Positions 22,664 to 34,252 are shown, counted from the first letter of the stretch. The stretch is DNA of 64,000 nt from Straminergon stramineum (GCA_963920665.1 OY987265.1:19597001-19661000), one strand, 5' to 3'. Made by a program: numbers and translations. The notes: generated from the sequence alone by a model not told the origin.

Positions 22664-22849
22664 GAATATCGCAACCAACAGCTGGAAGAAAACGAAGCAT
22701 TGGCAACTACCCACAACAAACGAGAAACCCAAACATTACAAAACCAAGGGCATGGAGGATGTTTGCTGCAACCTCATCAAGGCAGAGGGTATCTATGTCA
22801 TGGATATCCAAGGTGGAGCTATTACATGCCGGTCACTACTTATGAGTAG

Positions 22850-23100
22850 ACCACCTATTGTGTGCTTCAATTGTTAGAAACTTGGCCATTATGCTAGAGA
22901 TTACAAATCTCCTATGAGTCCTCGGAACACACAACAAGACAGATCAACCTCAAGAGATACGAACTTCACTAATTTCGTTGAGTTTATTTACTCTCATTCA
23001 GCTCAAACATATTATGATCTGTACTACCACATATCATGGGATAATGGACCTTAGTATTTAGATAGCGAAGCATCAAGACATATAGCCGTTGATTATCACA
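22850..23100 (+). pseudogene. copia zinc knuckle and protease remnant
   Basis: Near 22,860-22,905 the text reads CFNC, a stop, KLGHYARDY, which is the CCHC zinc knuckle with its last Cys changed to Tyr and a stop inside. Near 23,060 YLDSEASRHI is the aspartic protease site, normally D-S-G-A-S, with Gly changed to Glu. Both changes would abolish function. Confidence 0.8.
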
Positions 23101-23399
23101 AATTTGATCACTAGCTAGCGTTTCAAGTATAGAGATCAATGAAATAAAAACAGGAGGAGGAGAATCTCACTCTCTAAAGGGATTGGGAAATGCAACTATG
23201 CAAATCAAATTTGGTGCAATAAAATTGAAATCAATTAAATATGTCCCTAGCATGACAAAGAACTTGATTTTTGTTGGTGCTATAGCTGATTGTAGACACA
23301 AAGTCATTTTTTTAGATCGATACTACTAGATACTTGATAATCAAATATACATTGTAGGATCAGGTCACAAGGATTCATCGAATGGACTCTATTGCTTTA

Positions 23400-24180
23400 A
23401 AAATATAACTTGAACATTAGTGGTAAGCCATCCAGACATCGCCATATTATGGCATCAACAGCTTGGGCACCTCAGCTCTGCATGACTTCATTTCCTATCG
23501 AAATTAAGAAATATCATCGGAATTCCCAATATTGATCAACAAAAATAAATTTCTTCTTGTTGTCTCGTTGGAAGACAACACATGGAATGTTTCCTACACA
23601 AAATTGACACCAGATCCGATAATCCAAGATCTAGAATCCATAGTGACCTCATGGGACCCACACAACAAACTTCAATGGAAGGATCTAGATATGTGCTAGT
23701 CTTTACAAACAACTTTTCATGCAAAAGTTGGATTTATTTTCTAATACACAAAAGTAAAATGTCAAACGTTCTCCAAATTTTGTATTTTCAAAAGATTGAT
23801 AGAAAATGAAACTGACAACAAGATACAAGTTCTGCAATTAGATAGAGGGGGTGAATACTTATTGGAGGAATTTACAAATTTTTATATTACCCAAGGCATT
23901 CACAAGGAACTCACTCAAGCGCATACTCCACAACACAACACAGTCTCTGAACAGAGAAATCAAACAATTATCGAACGTGCTAGAAGCATTTCGCAAGATT
24001 GTCATCTTCTTATTTTTTTTATGGACAAAAGTTGTTGCTATTGCCACGTATCTCATCAATCGAAGTCCCACAAGGGCCAACAATGGACAAATTCCAAAGG
24101 CCAAATATTCAGGTATGAAAATCAACGTCTCAAACCTATGAATATTTGGTTGCATTGCCTATGTCCATATTCCTAGAGAG
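23400..24180 (+). pseudogene. copia GAG-pre-integrase and integrase remnant
   Basis: LWHQQLGHLS near 23,445 is the HHCC-type pre-integrase motif. From 23,582 the integrase core follows: HSDLMGP holds the first catalytic Asp, LQLDRGGEY the second, and TPQHNTVSEQRNQ the final Glu. The frame changes at about 23,800 and again after 24,000. Confidence 0.85.
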
Positions 24181-24222
24181 AACCGCCAAAAGCTTGACAG
24201 TAAGACACAAAGGTGTCTATTC

Positions 24223-25350
24223 TTGGGTTATGATAATGAAATGAAGGCTTATAGACTGTATGACAATATTAGCAAAAAAGTGATTATTAGTAGGAAGACC
24301 ATTTTTGATGAGTCTAAAGTTGGCTATCATTATTTAGAAGGTCCCACATCTTCAAAAAACGTCTTTCAATTTCCTATAATAGTTGCATCAAACAACTTAA
24401 GCAACCAACTTACAGGTGTTGAAAATATCACAACACGAGATTTCCAACCACTCCAAGAGCCAGAAGCTACCAATGAACAAGAGCTTTCTATATCAACACA
24501 TGACGACAGTCAAGTTATTCCGAGTCCATCACATTCAAACATGAGCCCTTCGTTTGCGCCACCTCAACGACACCAAAGTCCACTATCAGTAGATCCAAAT
24601 GCTAGACCACCTATTAGGTGCTATCCTACTCACTATAGAGCACCCTTTGTCAAGCTCCATGATTTTTGGATGCTCTTTTCAAAATTAACTGAAGAACCTA
24701 TTGACTTTCACATGGAAATTGAGCATGAAGGTTGGAAAAGTGCCATTCAATGTGAGATTGACTCCATAATAAAGAATCAAATTTGGCAAGTACTTGATCG
24801 ACCCAATGGCAAAATACCCATTACAACGAAATGGATTTTCAAGATTAAGAAGAATATGCATGGAGGAATTGATAAACTAAAGGCTCAAATAGTTGTATGT
24901 GGCTTCCAACAAAGACAGGGAATTGATTACCAAGATATATTTGTTCCAGTTGTCCGGTGGTCAACCATTCATCTGATATTAGCATTAGTTGCCAAATACA
25001 ATTGGGCGTTATTGCAAATGGATATTATAACAATCTTTTTAAATGGCACACTTCATGAAGAAATATTTTTGGAAATACCTAATGGATTTCCTAGTGTAGG
25101 TGATATCACGAAAGTATGTAGGATTAACAAAGCATTACATGGATTAAAACAATCGCCCAAAGCATGGTACAAACGCATTAATTCTTGGTTGCTTGCTCAA
25201 GGACTTCATCGAAGTAATAATGATCGGAATTTATAATACTCCATGCAAGACAGAAAGATGACTATTCTACTCCTTTACATCAATGATTTACTAATTACAA
25301 GAGATAATCATCTTGAAATTGCCCAACTAAAAAAAGAAATTCAATAGGAG
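24223..25350 (+). pseudogene. copia reverse transcriptase remnant
   Basis: The longest surviving frame in the element (24,223-25,236). It contains EGWKSAIQCEIDSI, then TKWIFKIKK, then LQMDIITIFLNGTL (normally QMDVKTAFLNG) and LHGLKQSPKAWY. The catalytic YVDD appears as YIND at about 25,285 after a stop. The changes at both catalytic blocks make it non-functional. Confidence 0.9.
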
Positions 25351-25500
25351 TTTGAAATGACTAACCTGGGGGCCGCAAGCAACTACTTAGGTGTTGAAAT
25401 TCATAGGCGCTTGAACAGCGTTTTCCCTCGTCAACAAGGTTGTATCAAGAAGCTTTTGGAAAAATTCAACCTCCAAGATTGCAACCCAATTTAGCTACCT

Positions 25501-26175
25501 ATGGATCCCAATATCCATCTACCAAAACACATGGGAATAGAGAAGACCGATCCGCTTACATATAGATCATTTGTTGGTAGTTTCATCTACTTAACCAATA
25601 CCCGACCCGATATTTGCTTTGTAGTTGGATGTGTATCACTATTCATGGAGCAGTCTAAAACTGCTCACTTTCAAGTTGCTAAGAAAATACTTCACTACTT
25701 GAGCGAAACCAACGACTATGGTCTCTTCATGCCATCAGGAACTACAACCAATTTTCATAGATATGTAGATGTCGACTAGGGACATGACTTAGATTCATGA
25801 TAGTCCACCTCAAGAATTGTTCATAAACTAGGAGATTCAAGTATCTATTGGAGTAGCAAATTGCAGCCTATAGTATCCCTTTCTAGTACCAAGTCTGAGT
25901 ATTGAGTGCTCATTGACGCTGCAAAAGACATCATATACTTTTGAAGACTTTTCGGTGAATTTAAACTAGACCCTGTTGAACCTACACCTCTCTTTAGCGA
26001 CAATCAATTTTATATCAAATTAGTAGATAACCCTGTGATGCACGTTAGAACAAAACACATAGAAATCCAACATCATTTCATTCATGAAGTCTCAAAAGCC
26101 AAGGAAATATAGGTACAATATGTCCCAACTGATGACCCACATGTTGATTTTTTAACCAAACCATTACCCTAAACC
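25501..26175 (+). pseudogene. copia RNase H remnant
   Basis: SFVGSFIYLTNTRPDI and the following LHYLSETNDYGL are the connection/RNase H region. YVDVD stands for the usual YSDAD. After several stops, SSTKSEY, the RTKHIEIQHHFI motif and LTKPLP mark the normal end of copia pol. Confidence 0.88.
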
Positions 26176-26199
26176 AGTTTTATTACAAACCAGGATTGT

Positions 26200-26589
26200 C
26201 TAGGAATCATCCTTTTCACCCTGGCTCTCGAATTCAGCCCTCACCCAATCTGGAGTAAACCAGTTATCGATCCATAGAGTTTTTCTCATTCTTTTGTGTT
26301 TGAAGTCCAGAGCTTTTGGATTCTTCTTTGTGTGCCTATTATCCCACCAATGGTCTAGATTCTCAAACACTTCTCTCCAATACACCTCATTAGCTTCTAC
26401 TACACTACTATTTGCAACATTTTTTTCTTTCGAAATCCTAGCGCCACTAGTAGAAGGTTCATTGTTTCTCGATACCTCTGACTCTCTTGATCTTCCTTGT
26501 AACAATAGATATACAAAGCCACAACCCTCAAACATCTTGTCGCACAGCCGACAAATAACAGTTGCAAACCACCAAAGTAAAATACACAC
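26200..26589 (-). pseudogene. OSB-type PDF motif fragment, antisense inside the copia element
   Basis: The minus-strand frame ends with a segment reading DHWWDNRHTKKNPKALDFKHK, then LWIDNWFTPDWV. This is the plant organellar single-strand DNA-binding (OSB) PDF motif (WWDNR--K-NP--PDFKHK--T--LWL----P-WV), with Pro changed to Ala in PDF. OSB proteins bind organelle single-stranded DNA and restrain recombination. The N-terminal 35 residues look unrelated to OSB and may be intron-derived, because a CAAG acceptor-like site precedes the Ser-rich linker. The fragment lies between pol and the polypurine tract, in opposite orientation. It has no OB-fold domain, so it is a captured exon and not a gene. 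Whether it was captured by the element or inserted later cannot be decided here. Confidence 0.75.
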
Positions 26590-26790
26590 AATTGCACTTG
26601 CCCCAACAATCCATGTTTAGTTGATATTCATCTTGAAACAATTGCAAAAACTCTACTTAATATCGATGTATCATCGACACTTACCAATGACAACTTCTTA
26701 GTGAGATCTTGTTGCACTTGCAAAATATTTGCTAGGAGAATCACAAATCACGACATTTTGTACACTATCCGTTGAAGAAGAAACACTGTG

Positions 26791-26802
26791 TGTGAGGGGG
26801 GA
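26791..26802 (+). other. Polypurine tract
   Basis: TGTGAGGGGGGA directly precedes the 3' LTR, where the plus-strand primer of an LTR retrotransposon lies. Confidence 0.8.
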
Positions 26803-27020
26803 TATTGAAGATAACGCTCATAGCAATACTTTGATCCCACTTTCTGTTCATACACCTAAACTCTAGACATTCACTAGCTTGTATTATTGTAGGTACCTAT
26901 TGTTGACATTCATTTGCTTTCATCACTATAGACTTCCATCATTGAGGTACTGCCCCTTTTCTAATGTATTTAAGCTTATCAATATATGTTGCTCAACATT
27001 TGGTTGACATATTTTCAACA
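26803..27020 (+). repeat. 3' LTR of copia element
   Basis: 218 bp, starting TATTGAAGATAAC (TG changed to TA) and ending TTTTCAACA. It aligns end to end with the 5' LTR. Confidence 0.9.
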
Positions 27021-27025
27021 TTCTA
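27021..27025 (+). repeat. Target duplication TTCTA, right
   Basis: Identical to 21,672-21,676. Confidence 0.85.
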
Positions 27026-27650
27026 TTCCTTCAAAAGGAACCCCATTCACAACTAGCCCCTTCACATCTAGGCACAACAGAATGTGTAACTGTTTCCCAA
27101 TCTATTGTCCTTACAATGGGTAGGCTATCCACAAGGTATAAGCCTGAATACATTCAAGCTGAGTAATTTTAGTTTAGCAAGAGAGGAATTGAAGCGAGAA
27201 GGGGGACACTTGTACCAATGGCGACCTTGGTCGCCATTGTTGGAAGAATGGCTGAGTGAGTGCCTTCCCACCCCACCTCTCTGTCTAGCAAACAAAGGAC
27301 ATCCATCCCCCTTGCCCGCTTAATATTCTAACATTTTTTATTTTTTTATAAAACCAAAAAAACATGACCAATGAACCCCTCAACCCCTTTATATTTATCC
27401 TACAAGGTAGGAGGCACCCGGCGATTCTCCCGGTGCCATTGGCAAGGTTGCCGCTGCTACAGACTACCCACATAGAGGTCCAATTGCGTTGAAACTAGAA
27501 ACAGTGAAACGTCCCTCACCTCATGATTTTTTCCATCTTGTCTACAAGCTATTCAGTTACAAAAACCTTGTCACTTTGTGCACAATTACCAATTGGGAGG
27601 AATTGTTGTTTCATTTCGACACACATGTACACAAAGGTCTGACAATTAAC
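27026..27650. other. Intergenic DNA, no gene seen
   Basis: The composition is mixed, with a higher-GC patch at 27,180-27,470. Two short frames there (27,105-27,323 plus; 27,285-27,473 minus) have no recognisable domain. Confidence 0.35.
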
Positions 27651-27881
27651 TTAACCCTTAAAGAACGGACTTGTGACCATGGAAATCTTGGCTTTTGGAA
27701 CCGTGTGACATCATCTACTTTAAAAAAAACCAAAAATATCCATTGGAGGTCAAACTACTATAGAAGATCTTCCTTTTCCACCCCTAATTCCAAAGATGAA
27801 TAGTTGCACTTCTGTCCTACACAAGAGAATTTCTTGTCATCCATCGGACACAAAATGTATGTGTCAATGTTTAAGGGTTAA
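27651..27881 (+). mobile_element. TTAA element, family G, copy 1
   Basis: 231 bp, starting TTAACCCTTAAAGAACGGAC and ending CAATGTTTAAGGGTTAA: TTAA at both ends and an inverted repeat of about 10 bp. The two ends match the ends of the shorter element at 50,334-50,473 (GCGGACT and TTGTCATCCAT-GGA blocks). Confidence 0.65.
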
Positions 27882-28878
27882 AGAGGTTAGGTATGTTCTC
27901 ACTAATTAATTCCTAATTAAACTTGACAATGGTGAATCAAATGTTTGGTTTAGATTGTGTGAGGTGGGAGTCTAGGAGAACTCTCATGTGTACATAATAT
28001 TGTGTTAGACAGCTTACAATCAAATAAAGTAGGCTTGGATTGATAGTGTTTCTTTTAGTCACCCAAGAAGGGCCTAATTGTATGCACCTATCTTAGTGGG
28101 AGCAAAGCATTTCTTGGCCAAAGTTTGTCCTATGAGGTTTACCTAGTCAAAATATTAATGTTGGCTTTTAAACCTAGATTAAAAAAATACAAATCAAAGG
28201 AGTTTGTGATTTCATTTGGTATATCAATTTACACTAATCTGACCATGATTTATTTGAACCCTTCAAGGTCTGACAAAGGGGAACCATATGTGTGGTGCCT
28301 TATTTGACTTGGAATATGAATTGTGTACAAGGTAAAAATAAGATGTATTCCATTAGATTGATAATTCAAAATCAACTTCTTTCATTTGGTCATCATTTCA
28401 ACATCAAAGGCGCTTGTCTTTTGTTGCCTCAAAATTGAAGCCCTCTCATTAGAAAAGATTTTGGGGCTAAAGAAGCCCATGAGTTCCCTGGAGTTCCCAA
28501 ACTATGGGAACTTGCCACATCAACAATCTAATGTGGTCAAGAGACGGCCATGTCATCATGAAATATTAATTAATTCATTAATTAATATTTTTTGAATCAA
28601 TCAATTATTTATTTTAAGAAAATCAGTTTTCAATTTCTTAAGGTAAATCAACCTATGACAAGTCAACTCTCTACAAAACCATCCATTATAGTCTTCCATC
28701 AATCCATGGCAAACTTTATCTAGCAAATGAAATTAGGACTTCATTAGGTAGGTTAATGGCCAAAATCAATGCTTTTAGTGATGGTGATGGAGTTATTAGT
28801 GATTGCTTTAGGATGTTCCTCCTTTTTAGTGTAAATTCATTACGAGTACTAACATTTTTATTTTTTTATGTCATGCCT
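27882..28878. other. AT-rich intergenic DNA, with a decayed TTAA-type end
   Basis: A phrase at 28,252 (TTTGAACCCTTCAAGGTCTG) followed by GGAATATGAATTGTGTAC parallels the element start at 37,021, so a family H remnant may begin here. No gene was seen. A perfect AT palindrome (ATTAATTAATTCATTAATTAAT) lies near 28,565. Confidence 0.35.
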
Positions 28879-28881
28879 ATG

Positions 28882-28940
28882 TTAGAAAATATTGCAACCA
28901 TGTTAGAAAATATTGCAACCATGTTAGAAAATATTGTTAG
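28882..28940 (+). repeat. 21-bp tandem repeat, about 2.8 units
   Basis: The unit ATGTTAGAAAATATTGCAACC occurs twice in full and a third time in part. It lies within an open frame (28,756-29,001) and would encode a seven-residue MLENIAT repeat. No surrounding gene is recognised, so I treat it as a minisatellite. Confidence 0.75.
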
Positions 28941-29552
28941 TACTTTAGGTGGTTTGATGATCACTATGGGTACACTTTTTGATGGTTTGGGGGTAGCCTA
29001 GAGACTGTTTGGGGTTAAATGGGTAGCACACTTCAAAAATTCTTAACAAATTCATACTATGTCGAAAAAATAGAATTTCAATTGTTCTTTCCATTTTTTA
29101 TGTTTGTCTATACATGGAAGAAAATTAAATTTTTTTCAAAAATGTCAACAAGGCTAACAAGTCATTTTGCCTGTCATAAGTTGGTTTACCTTAACACTTA
29201 TTGAAATTTTAAAAAAAAATTATTTTGAAATTTTTTTGACAACAATGGCTAGTTTAGAGTTCCTAGACATAAGGGGAATAACCCTAAAACGGCCCTCCCT
29301 TGCCCCAAAATCTCTTTTAATGGATGCTTCAGTTCCAAGGAATATGTGCAATTCTTGTCTCATGTGCAATATTGGTTAGGATTGATCAACTTCAAATGCT
29401 AGAAGCTTTGTCCCTTGAAACATGTAGCACATCAAGATAGTCTTCACCACCTCCATCTGATCAATGGGCATCAATGTGTTGGTTCCTAGAGTCATATGCT
29501 CCTTGAAATATTGGAAGTGGATGTAGAGAATTTGTCTTGCAACATGATACTT
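28941..29552. other. Intergenic DNA, no gene seen
   Basis: Short plus frames at 29,019-29,204 and 29,167-29,379 show no domain or repeat partner. Confidence 0.35.
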
Positions 29553-29947
29553 TTAACCCTTGACATTGGAAGAAAATTGCGTTGTAGTCAACAAATGCTA
29601 GCTAACATTTTTTGTCAAGTGCGTTCACTGCAACACAGTTTTTTGAAAAATGCGTTGCAATGAACGCAGTTGACAAAAACTGTCAGCTAGTGTTTGTTGA
29701 CTGCAATGCAATTTTCTTCTTGTGTGAAGAGCCTAAAAGCCCTTTGAGGTTGTATAGTGTATTATGAATTTAGTGGTATTTGATAAAAAAGACATTGACC
29801 AAATACTTTTCAATACAAAGTAAATTAATGATCATGATTATACATAAATAATAATGTATCAAAATTCATATATTAAACCATAATTGTAGAGTTATAAGGC
29901 TAAATATGGGTTACATAGAAAAACCCCAAGGGCCTTTCGTGGGTTAA
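29553..29947 (+). mobile_element. TTAA element, family F, copy 2, with nested foldback
   Basis: 29,727-29,947 is collinear with family F copy 1 at 50,500-50,730 (blocks GTGGTATTTGAT, GACATTGACCAAATACTTTTC, CCCCAAGGGCCTTTC). It ends GGGTTAA. The other end appears to be the TTAACCCTTGA at 29,553, displaced by a foldback insertion at 29,564-29,723. Confidence 0.55.
29564..29723. mobile_element. Foldback MITE, about 160 bp
   Basis: The two halves pair: GAAGAAAATTGCGTTG near the left end and CAATGCAATTTTCTTC at the right, with further pairing through GTCAACAAATGCTAGCT and its inverse, leaving a small loop. TTG occurs on both sides and may be a 3-bp target duplication. It is non-coding. Confidence 0.7.
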
Positions 29948-31143
29948 AATAACAAGCTTTCTTAGTTTCTTTGTCATTTCGAACATATTTAAATGCAAGC
30001 TAATGTGAATCTGCCCTTCCTAAATCCTCTCTTATTATTTCCAAAGTAAAGTCACAAACAATAGAGCGAGCAACATGCAAACATCTATATTCAAAACAAA
30101 ACTTGAAACAAATGGATCATATGGATACAATGCACTTCTCAAGTCAAGGGTTAGTTGCATCTTTTCATTCCATCTTGGATCTATCAATTAAACTATTAAG
30201 AAGCTCATTATTCCATATGGGGTTGACAATGTAGGGTGATTGCAAAAAACACTTGTCCTATTTTTTGTTCCCTTGGTCTTGGATAGGTGTTTTTTTCTCA
30301 TAATGTTTGCATTGTACACCAATTTTGCATGAAATTTGAAATGAAGGTACATGTGGTAGATGTAGATATAGAATAATTTTTTGAATTTAAAAAAAAGTTA
30401 TTTTACTGTTTTTTAATAGTCCCTAGTTGGATGTCTACCTTAGTCATTTTGGGGGGTTTAGAGCTGTTTTTGATCCTAAAATGCGAAGAGGAAGCTCAAA
30501 ATTGGTGTTCAAGGACTTCTATTAAAGTTACACAAGCCCACAGAGAAATTTTTCCAAAATTTAGTAAATTGTCCACCTTCCACATGTGCTCAAAATGCAC
30601 TACCTTTGTGGAGAACACAATTTTTTTTTTCCAAAAGATGAAAATGGTTGAGAAGGAGCATCTTCAAGTTAGAATTTTTATTTTAATTTTTTAATTTTGA
30701 ATGAAAATTTTATTTTTACTATTTTCTAAAAATTAAACATCAAAATGTCTATATTCTAGGTATTTTCTATCATTCTTTTTTTGTGTATATCTTTTAGAGA
30801 TAAATTTGTTTAGGTTTGAATTTTTAGAGATATATCATTTTCAATGCTTTACAAGTTATCCATATTTTATTTCATTTAAAAAAAAATATTCCAAAATTCA
30901 CAATACTCCAATATTCAAATCATTTTGTGCCCAAATGGCAAGTGTTTCTTGCAATGCCTCTATAAAGGGTAGGTAATCTACATACATGAACAAATGCAAC
31001 AACAAAAAGGTTGGAAAATATATGAAAAGGAAAGAACCACTAAATACTCCCAAACTTATTGCCAATTGTTGCTTCATTACTTCTTAAAAGTCACAAGAAA
31101 ACTTACTTTGATATGCTTCACTCATGTGCATATCAAGGAGTAG
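29948..31143. other. AT-rich intergenic DNA, no gene seen
   Basis: An 87-codon plus frame at 30,431-30,694 has no recognisable domain. I find no repeat ends here. Confidence 0.35.
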
Positions 31144-32098
31144 CTACTCTAGGTCATCCAAGGTGGGTAGTAGCAATGGATCCAACCTACCATACAACTC
31201 CCTCATAGTTGGTGGAACATACACCTTAGTGAAGAAGAAAGTAGCATTGTCCAACAAGCTTTGATAACTTTTGCTTGCTCTAGTGGCCTTGCCAATCTTA
31301 GCATGGCCAATATATATGACTCTCAAGATGGAAGATGAGTCATGAGTCTTGCAAGTTGTCAAAGTAAGATGGAGGTAATTCACTAGCATCGTTGTCTCCA
31401 TGAAGTTCTTCGTTGGGTTCAACTCAAATTACTACCTCATGTAACCGTGTCAAACTTTGATCTTCACAAAGCCACCCTCGTATTCTATGGACAAAGTTTG
31501 CTTGAACTTGAGCCACAAAATTTGCACCTTGTATGCTCCACGGAATGTGTCAAAGCCATGCCTATGGACATCTCTACCATGTGCCCCCTATGGTCCATCC
31601 TCTTAGGTTGCAATGTTATCCAAGGCCCCACCTTGACTTTCAATATGAAGTATCTCCCTATCTTATCCCAATTTTGTGATGGAACAACAATGAAACCATG
31701 TCCTTAGGGTGATGTACCATTATCACAAGTCATTCAAAATGCTAAGAAGCACACACCAAAATGTTGTTGGAAAAATCTATGCAACAATGACTTTGATCAA
31801 GCCTTGGAGGACCTATTAGAAGAGTGGCAAATGAGTTTTGATCCTGCCAACTAGGCAACATGGCCACAGATGACACAAATTTTTGGTGCCCATTCTTAAT
31901 TAGCACATTCCCTATTCATCCAAAGTTCAATTTTGTAGCCAACACAACAAACCTGTACATTGGATGGGAACACTCAGGTTCATCAAGGACCATAGGATAA
32001 ACAATTGCTGGCCCCAAAAGGACACAAAATAAAAAATTAGCCTTCACTGGTACTATATGGAGAGGCATCATTGTTGCGACTCTTGTAGATAGAGCCAT
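31144..32098 (-). pseudogene. Decayed coding region of unknown family
   Basis: Reading right to left on the minus strand, long stretches stay open and protein-like, broken by a few stops and shifts. First a segment from 32,098 starting MALSTRVATMMPLHI; then a stretch with PKRMDHRGHMVEMSIGMAL near 31,590; then 31,422-31,144 with KIGKATRASKSYQSLLDNA and VPPTMRELYGRLDPLL. The same strand is open for most of about 950 bp, which is unusual in this AT-rich DNA, so I think it was once coding. I do not recognise the family. It may come from a transposon or a host gene. Confidence 0.4.
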
Positions 32099-32484
32099 GA
32101 GAGCCTTCTTGTTGTCAACATGGCATACTTAGACATGCCACACTGCGCCTAAGATGCCGTAGAATGAACAATAAGTTTTCGACCTTCTCCAGCAGCCTTC
32201 TAGAGGCCCCCCCAAATCCTCTAATCACTACACAATGGGTCATCCTACTGTAACTCCCTGTATTCCCACTTGCAGTATATACCCATTGTCAGCAATCACA
32301 TACATGATCAAGAGCCTTGAGTAAGAAATAAAATTCCTAATATTGGATGGCACATGCAGTTACAATGATCAACTATGCTTTCTACAAACCTCACATTCTG
32401 CCCTGCAACTTTACTGATTCCGTCCATTACTTTTACCCTTACATTTTCCGTACCTTAATTTTTGAAAACACCTGACCTCGTTTA
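32099..32484. other. Intergenic DNA left of the duplicated block
   Basis: No gene or repeat end was recognised. Homology with the 55.8-kb side starts at about 32,485. Confidence 0.4.
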
Positions 32485-32899
32485 AGGTTTAAGCATCTAG
32501 AATTTCGAGGAAGTCGGCACAGACAATCATCACCAATCGAAAAAGAGAAAACGGAGACGAAGTGCCACCGTCGACACAAACTGAAATCATGAATGATTCA
32601 CATCACAGAATTGATCATTGTATGTCAAAGGAGGAGTCCAAGCCCGTCGACCGCAAGCTTCTCGGGCGCTCGTATTTTGTAGCACGGTACCCCAGGTGCA
32701 AAGTAGCCAATTTATAGCTCTCAAGAAACGTGACTCCTTACAATTACACTTTTCAAAATTAAGTAGCCACTATTATACAAATTAAGAGACGATGAAGTCG
32801 CTAACGTTCATCAATTCAGCTAGTGCAATCAAGTTCTACTCGGTGTCTTTTCTCACCCAAATAGCACAAACAACTTCATAGTTACCAACTAGCTAGCTG

Positions 32900-33760
32900 C
32901 TACGCACAAGCATTAATTATTCATACTCTCGCCTCGTGCCCCGAACTAATTACCCCACCGGTTGTATGTACGTACATTACTGTATATTTATCACACAGTC
33001 GCTCGGCTGAAATCACAACACCCCTCACACCCTATACGCAAGATCACCAGGGTCCTGCGCCACCAGTTTTAGCTGGAATCGGATGAAGGTATCAGGCTTC
33101 ACAAGTGTCGTCCAGAGAATGGAAGAAACGGCGCCAGTAGCTCATCGGATCCTCGCAATCGTGGAGATGGTCAGTGCCCATGGCGCGCTCCGCTGAGGTG
33201 GTGGGCAGTCGATCCTGTGCAGCAGCAAGAAGCTCGAGATTGGGCTGCAGGAAGCGCGCCTGGCAAACACCGCACGCAGACAGACAGAGTAGGGGTGAAA
33301 AACCGACATGAAGATGGCCTCGTGTGAACAGAGTTCAAGGAACCACGGCATATCCCGACAGCGATACTGTGCAGGGACGCGTGTCGACCCCCTTGTGGTG
33401 GACTGGTGGCTTCAAACACGGACGCAGCGCACCGGGCAAGTGAATATTTGTGAGTTGTATCCGAGCATTTCGGAAAATTTTTGGAAAAAAAACAAACCCA
33501 TTTAAGGCAGTGCCTTGCCACGCCATCTCGCCACGCTGGCATTTCGAGCAGCCCAGTTATATCGAAGGCTCCGTCCAATTTTTCACCTGAGTCGTCAACC
33601 CCAGAGAACATTCAGTGAAGCTTCGTTTACTAAGTACCGTCAATTCTTCTCTGGCTTCGGGCTTTCTCTGTCAGTTCACAAATTCTGTTCCTCTGGTTCG
33701 CCCATTCTGCTCCTCAGTCCTGTAGCACCGCTGACGTCACTGGCTATTGCATTCCTGTCC
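32900..33760 (+). other. Block conserved between arms, unrecognised gene or leader
   Basis: This block aligns well with 54,600-55,400 (minus). It includes the run GCAAACACCGCACGCAGACA and one frame reading ETAPVAHRILAIVEMVS here and ETAPVTHRIVAIVNMVS in arm B. Another frame begins RHLATLAFRAAQLYRRLRP, Arg-rich like an organelle leader. In arm A the first frame is stopped by TGA at about 33,195 and substitutions do not favour third codon positions, so I cannot say it is coding. It could be a broken gene, a non-coding RNA or the regulatory region of a divergent gene. Confidence 0.4.
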
Positions 33761-34252
33761 CTAGAGACACCCACTCCTGGGAAGCCCCGCACTGGCCACC
33801 CACCTCAGAGTCCAATAAACACCTCCTGTCCGTCCATTGTCCAATGTATACAAGAGTGGTGGTATATGAGTTTCACAGTTTGCTCGCTCGGACGCTCGCT
33901 GGTTTTTCTAAGGTTGATCAGTCCCAAGCGGTCCAGCTGAGCGAGATGAGCGTGCCAGGAAGATTTCTCTGAGAACACAAGGTAGAAACATTTCATCCTC
34001 GATCAATAATAGTAGTAAGGTGTCACAGAGAGGGAGCTGGAATAGAAAATATTGTGTTTGACTGCATGCATAATTAAGCACCCTGGGATGTTGGGAAAAT
34101 GTTACGTTGCTTGTGCCCGTAAGATAAGAAAATTGGCACCCTCCAACGCTACCAGCCAGTTTGCATCAAGCTTGAGAAGATTGTCTTTCAAAGCTTTTAG
34201 AAAGCCAAGCCGTACTGTTAGCCCATGCATGGAAACAATCCATCAACCCTGG

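Larger units (their letters stand above)
21677..27020 (+). mobile_element. Ty1/copia LTR retrotransposon, complete but inactive
   Basis: 5,344 bp. The order is 5' LTR, primer-binding site, gag, zinc knuckle, protease, integrase, reverse transcriptase, RNase H, a non-standard antisense segment (26,200-26,600), polypurine tract and 3' LTR. Integrase before reverse transcriptase defines the copia class. The coding region is broken by many stops and frameshifts, and key residues are changed (protease DSGAS to DSEAS, reverse transcriptase YVDD to YIND). The two LTRs differ at about 20 positions over about 218 aligned bases by my count, plus a 16-bp duplication in the 5' LTR, so the insertion is old. 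The intact 5-bp duplication shows that it moved as a unit. Confidence 0.93.

Noticed and set aside
28882..28940. Short direct repeats as a CRISPR-like array
   Set aside because: The units are contiguous without spacers and the genome is eukaryotic.
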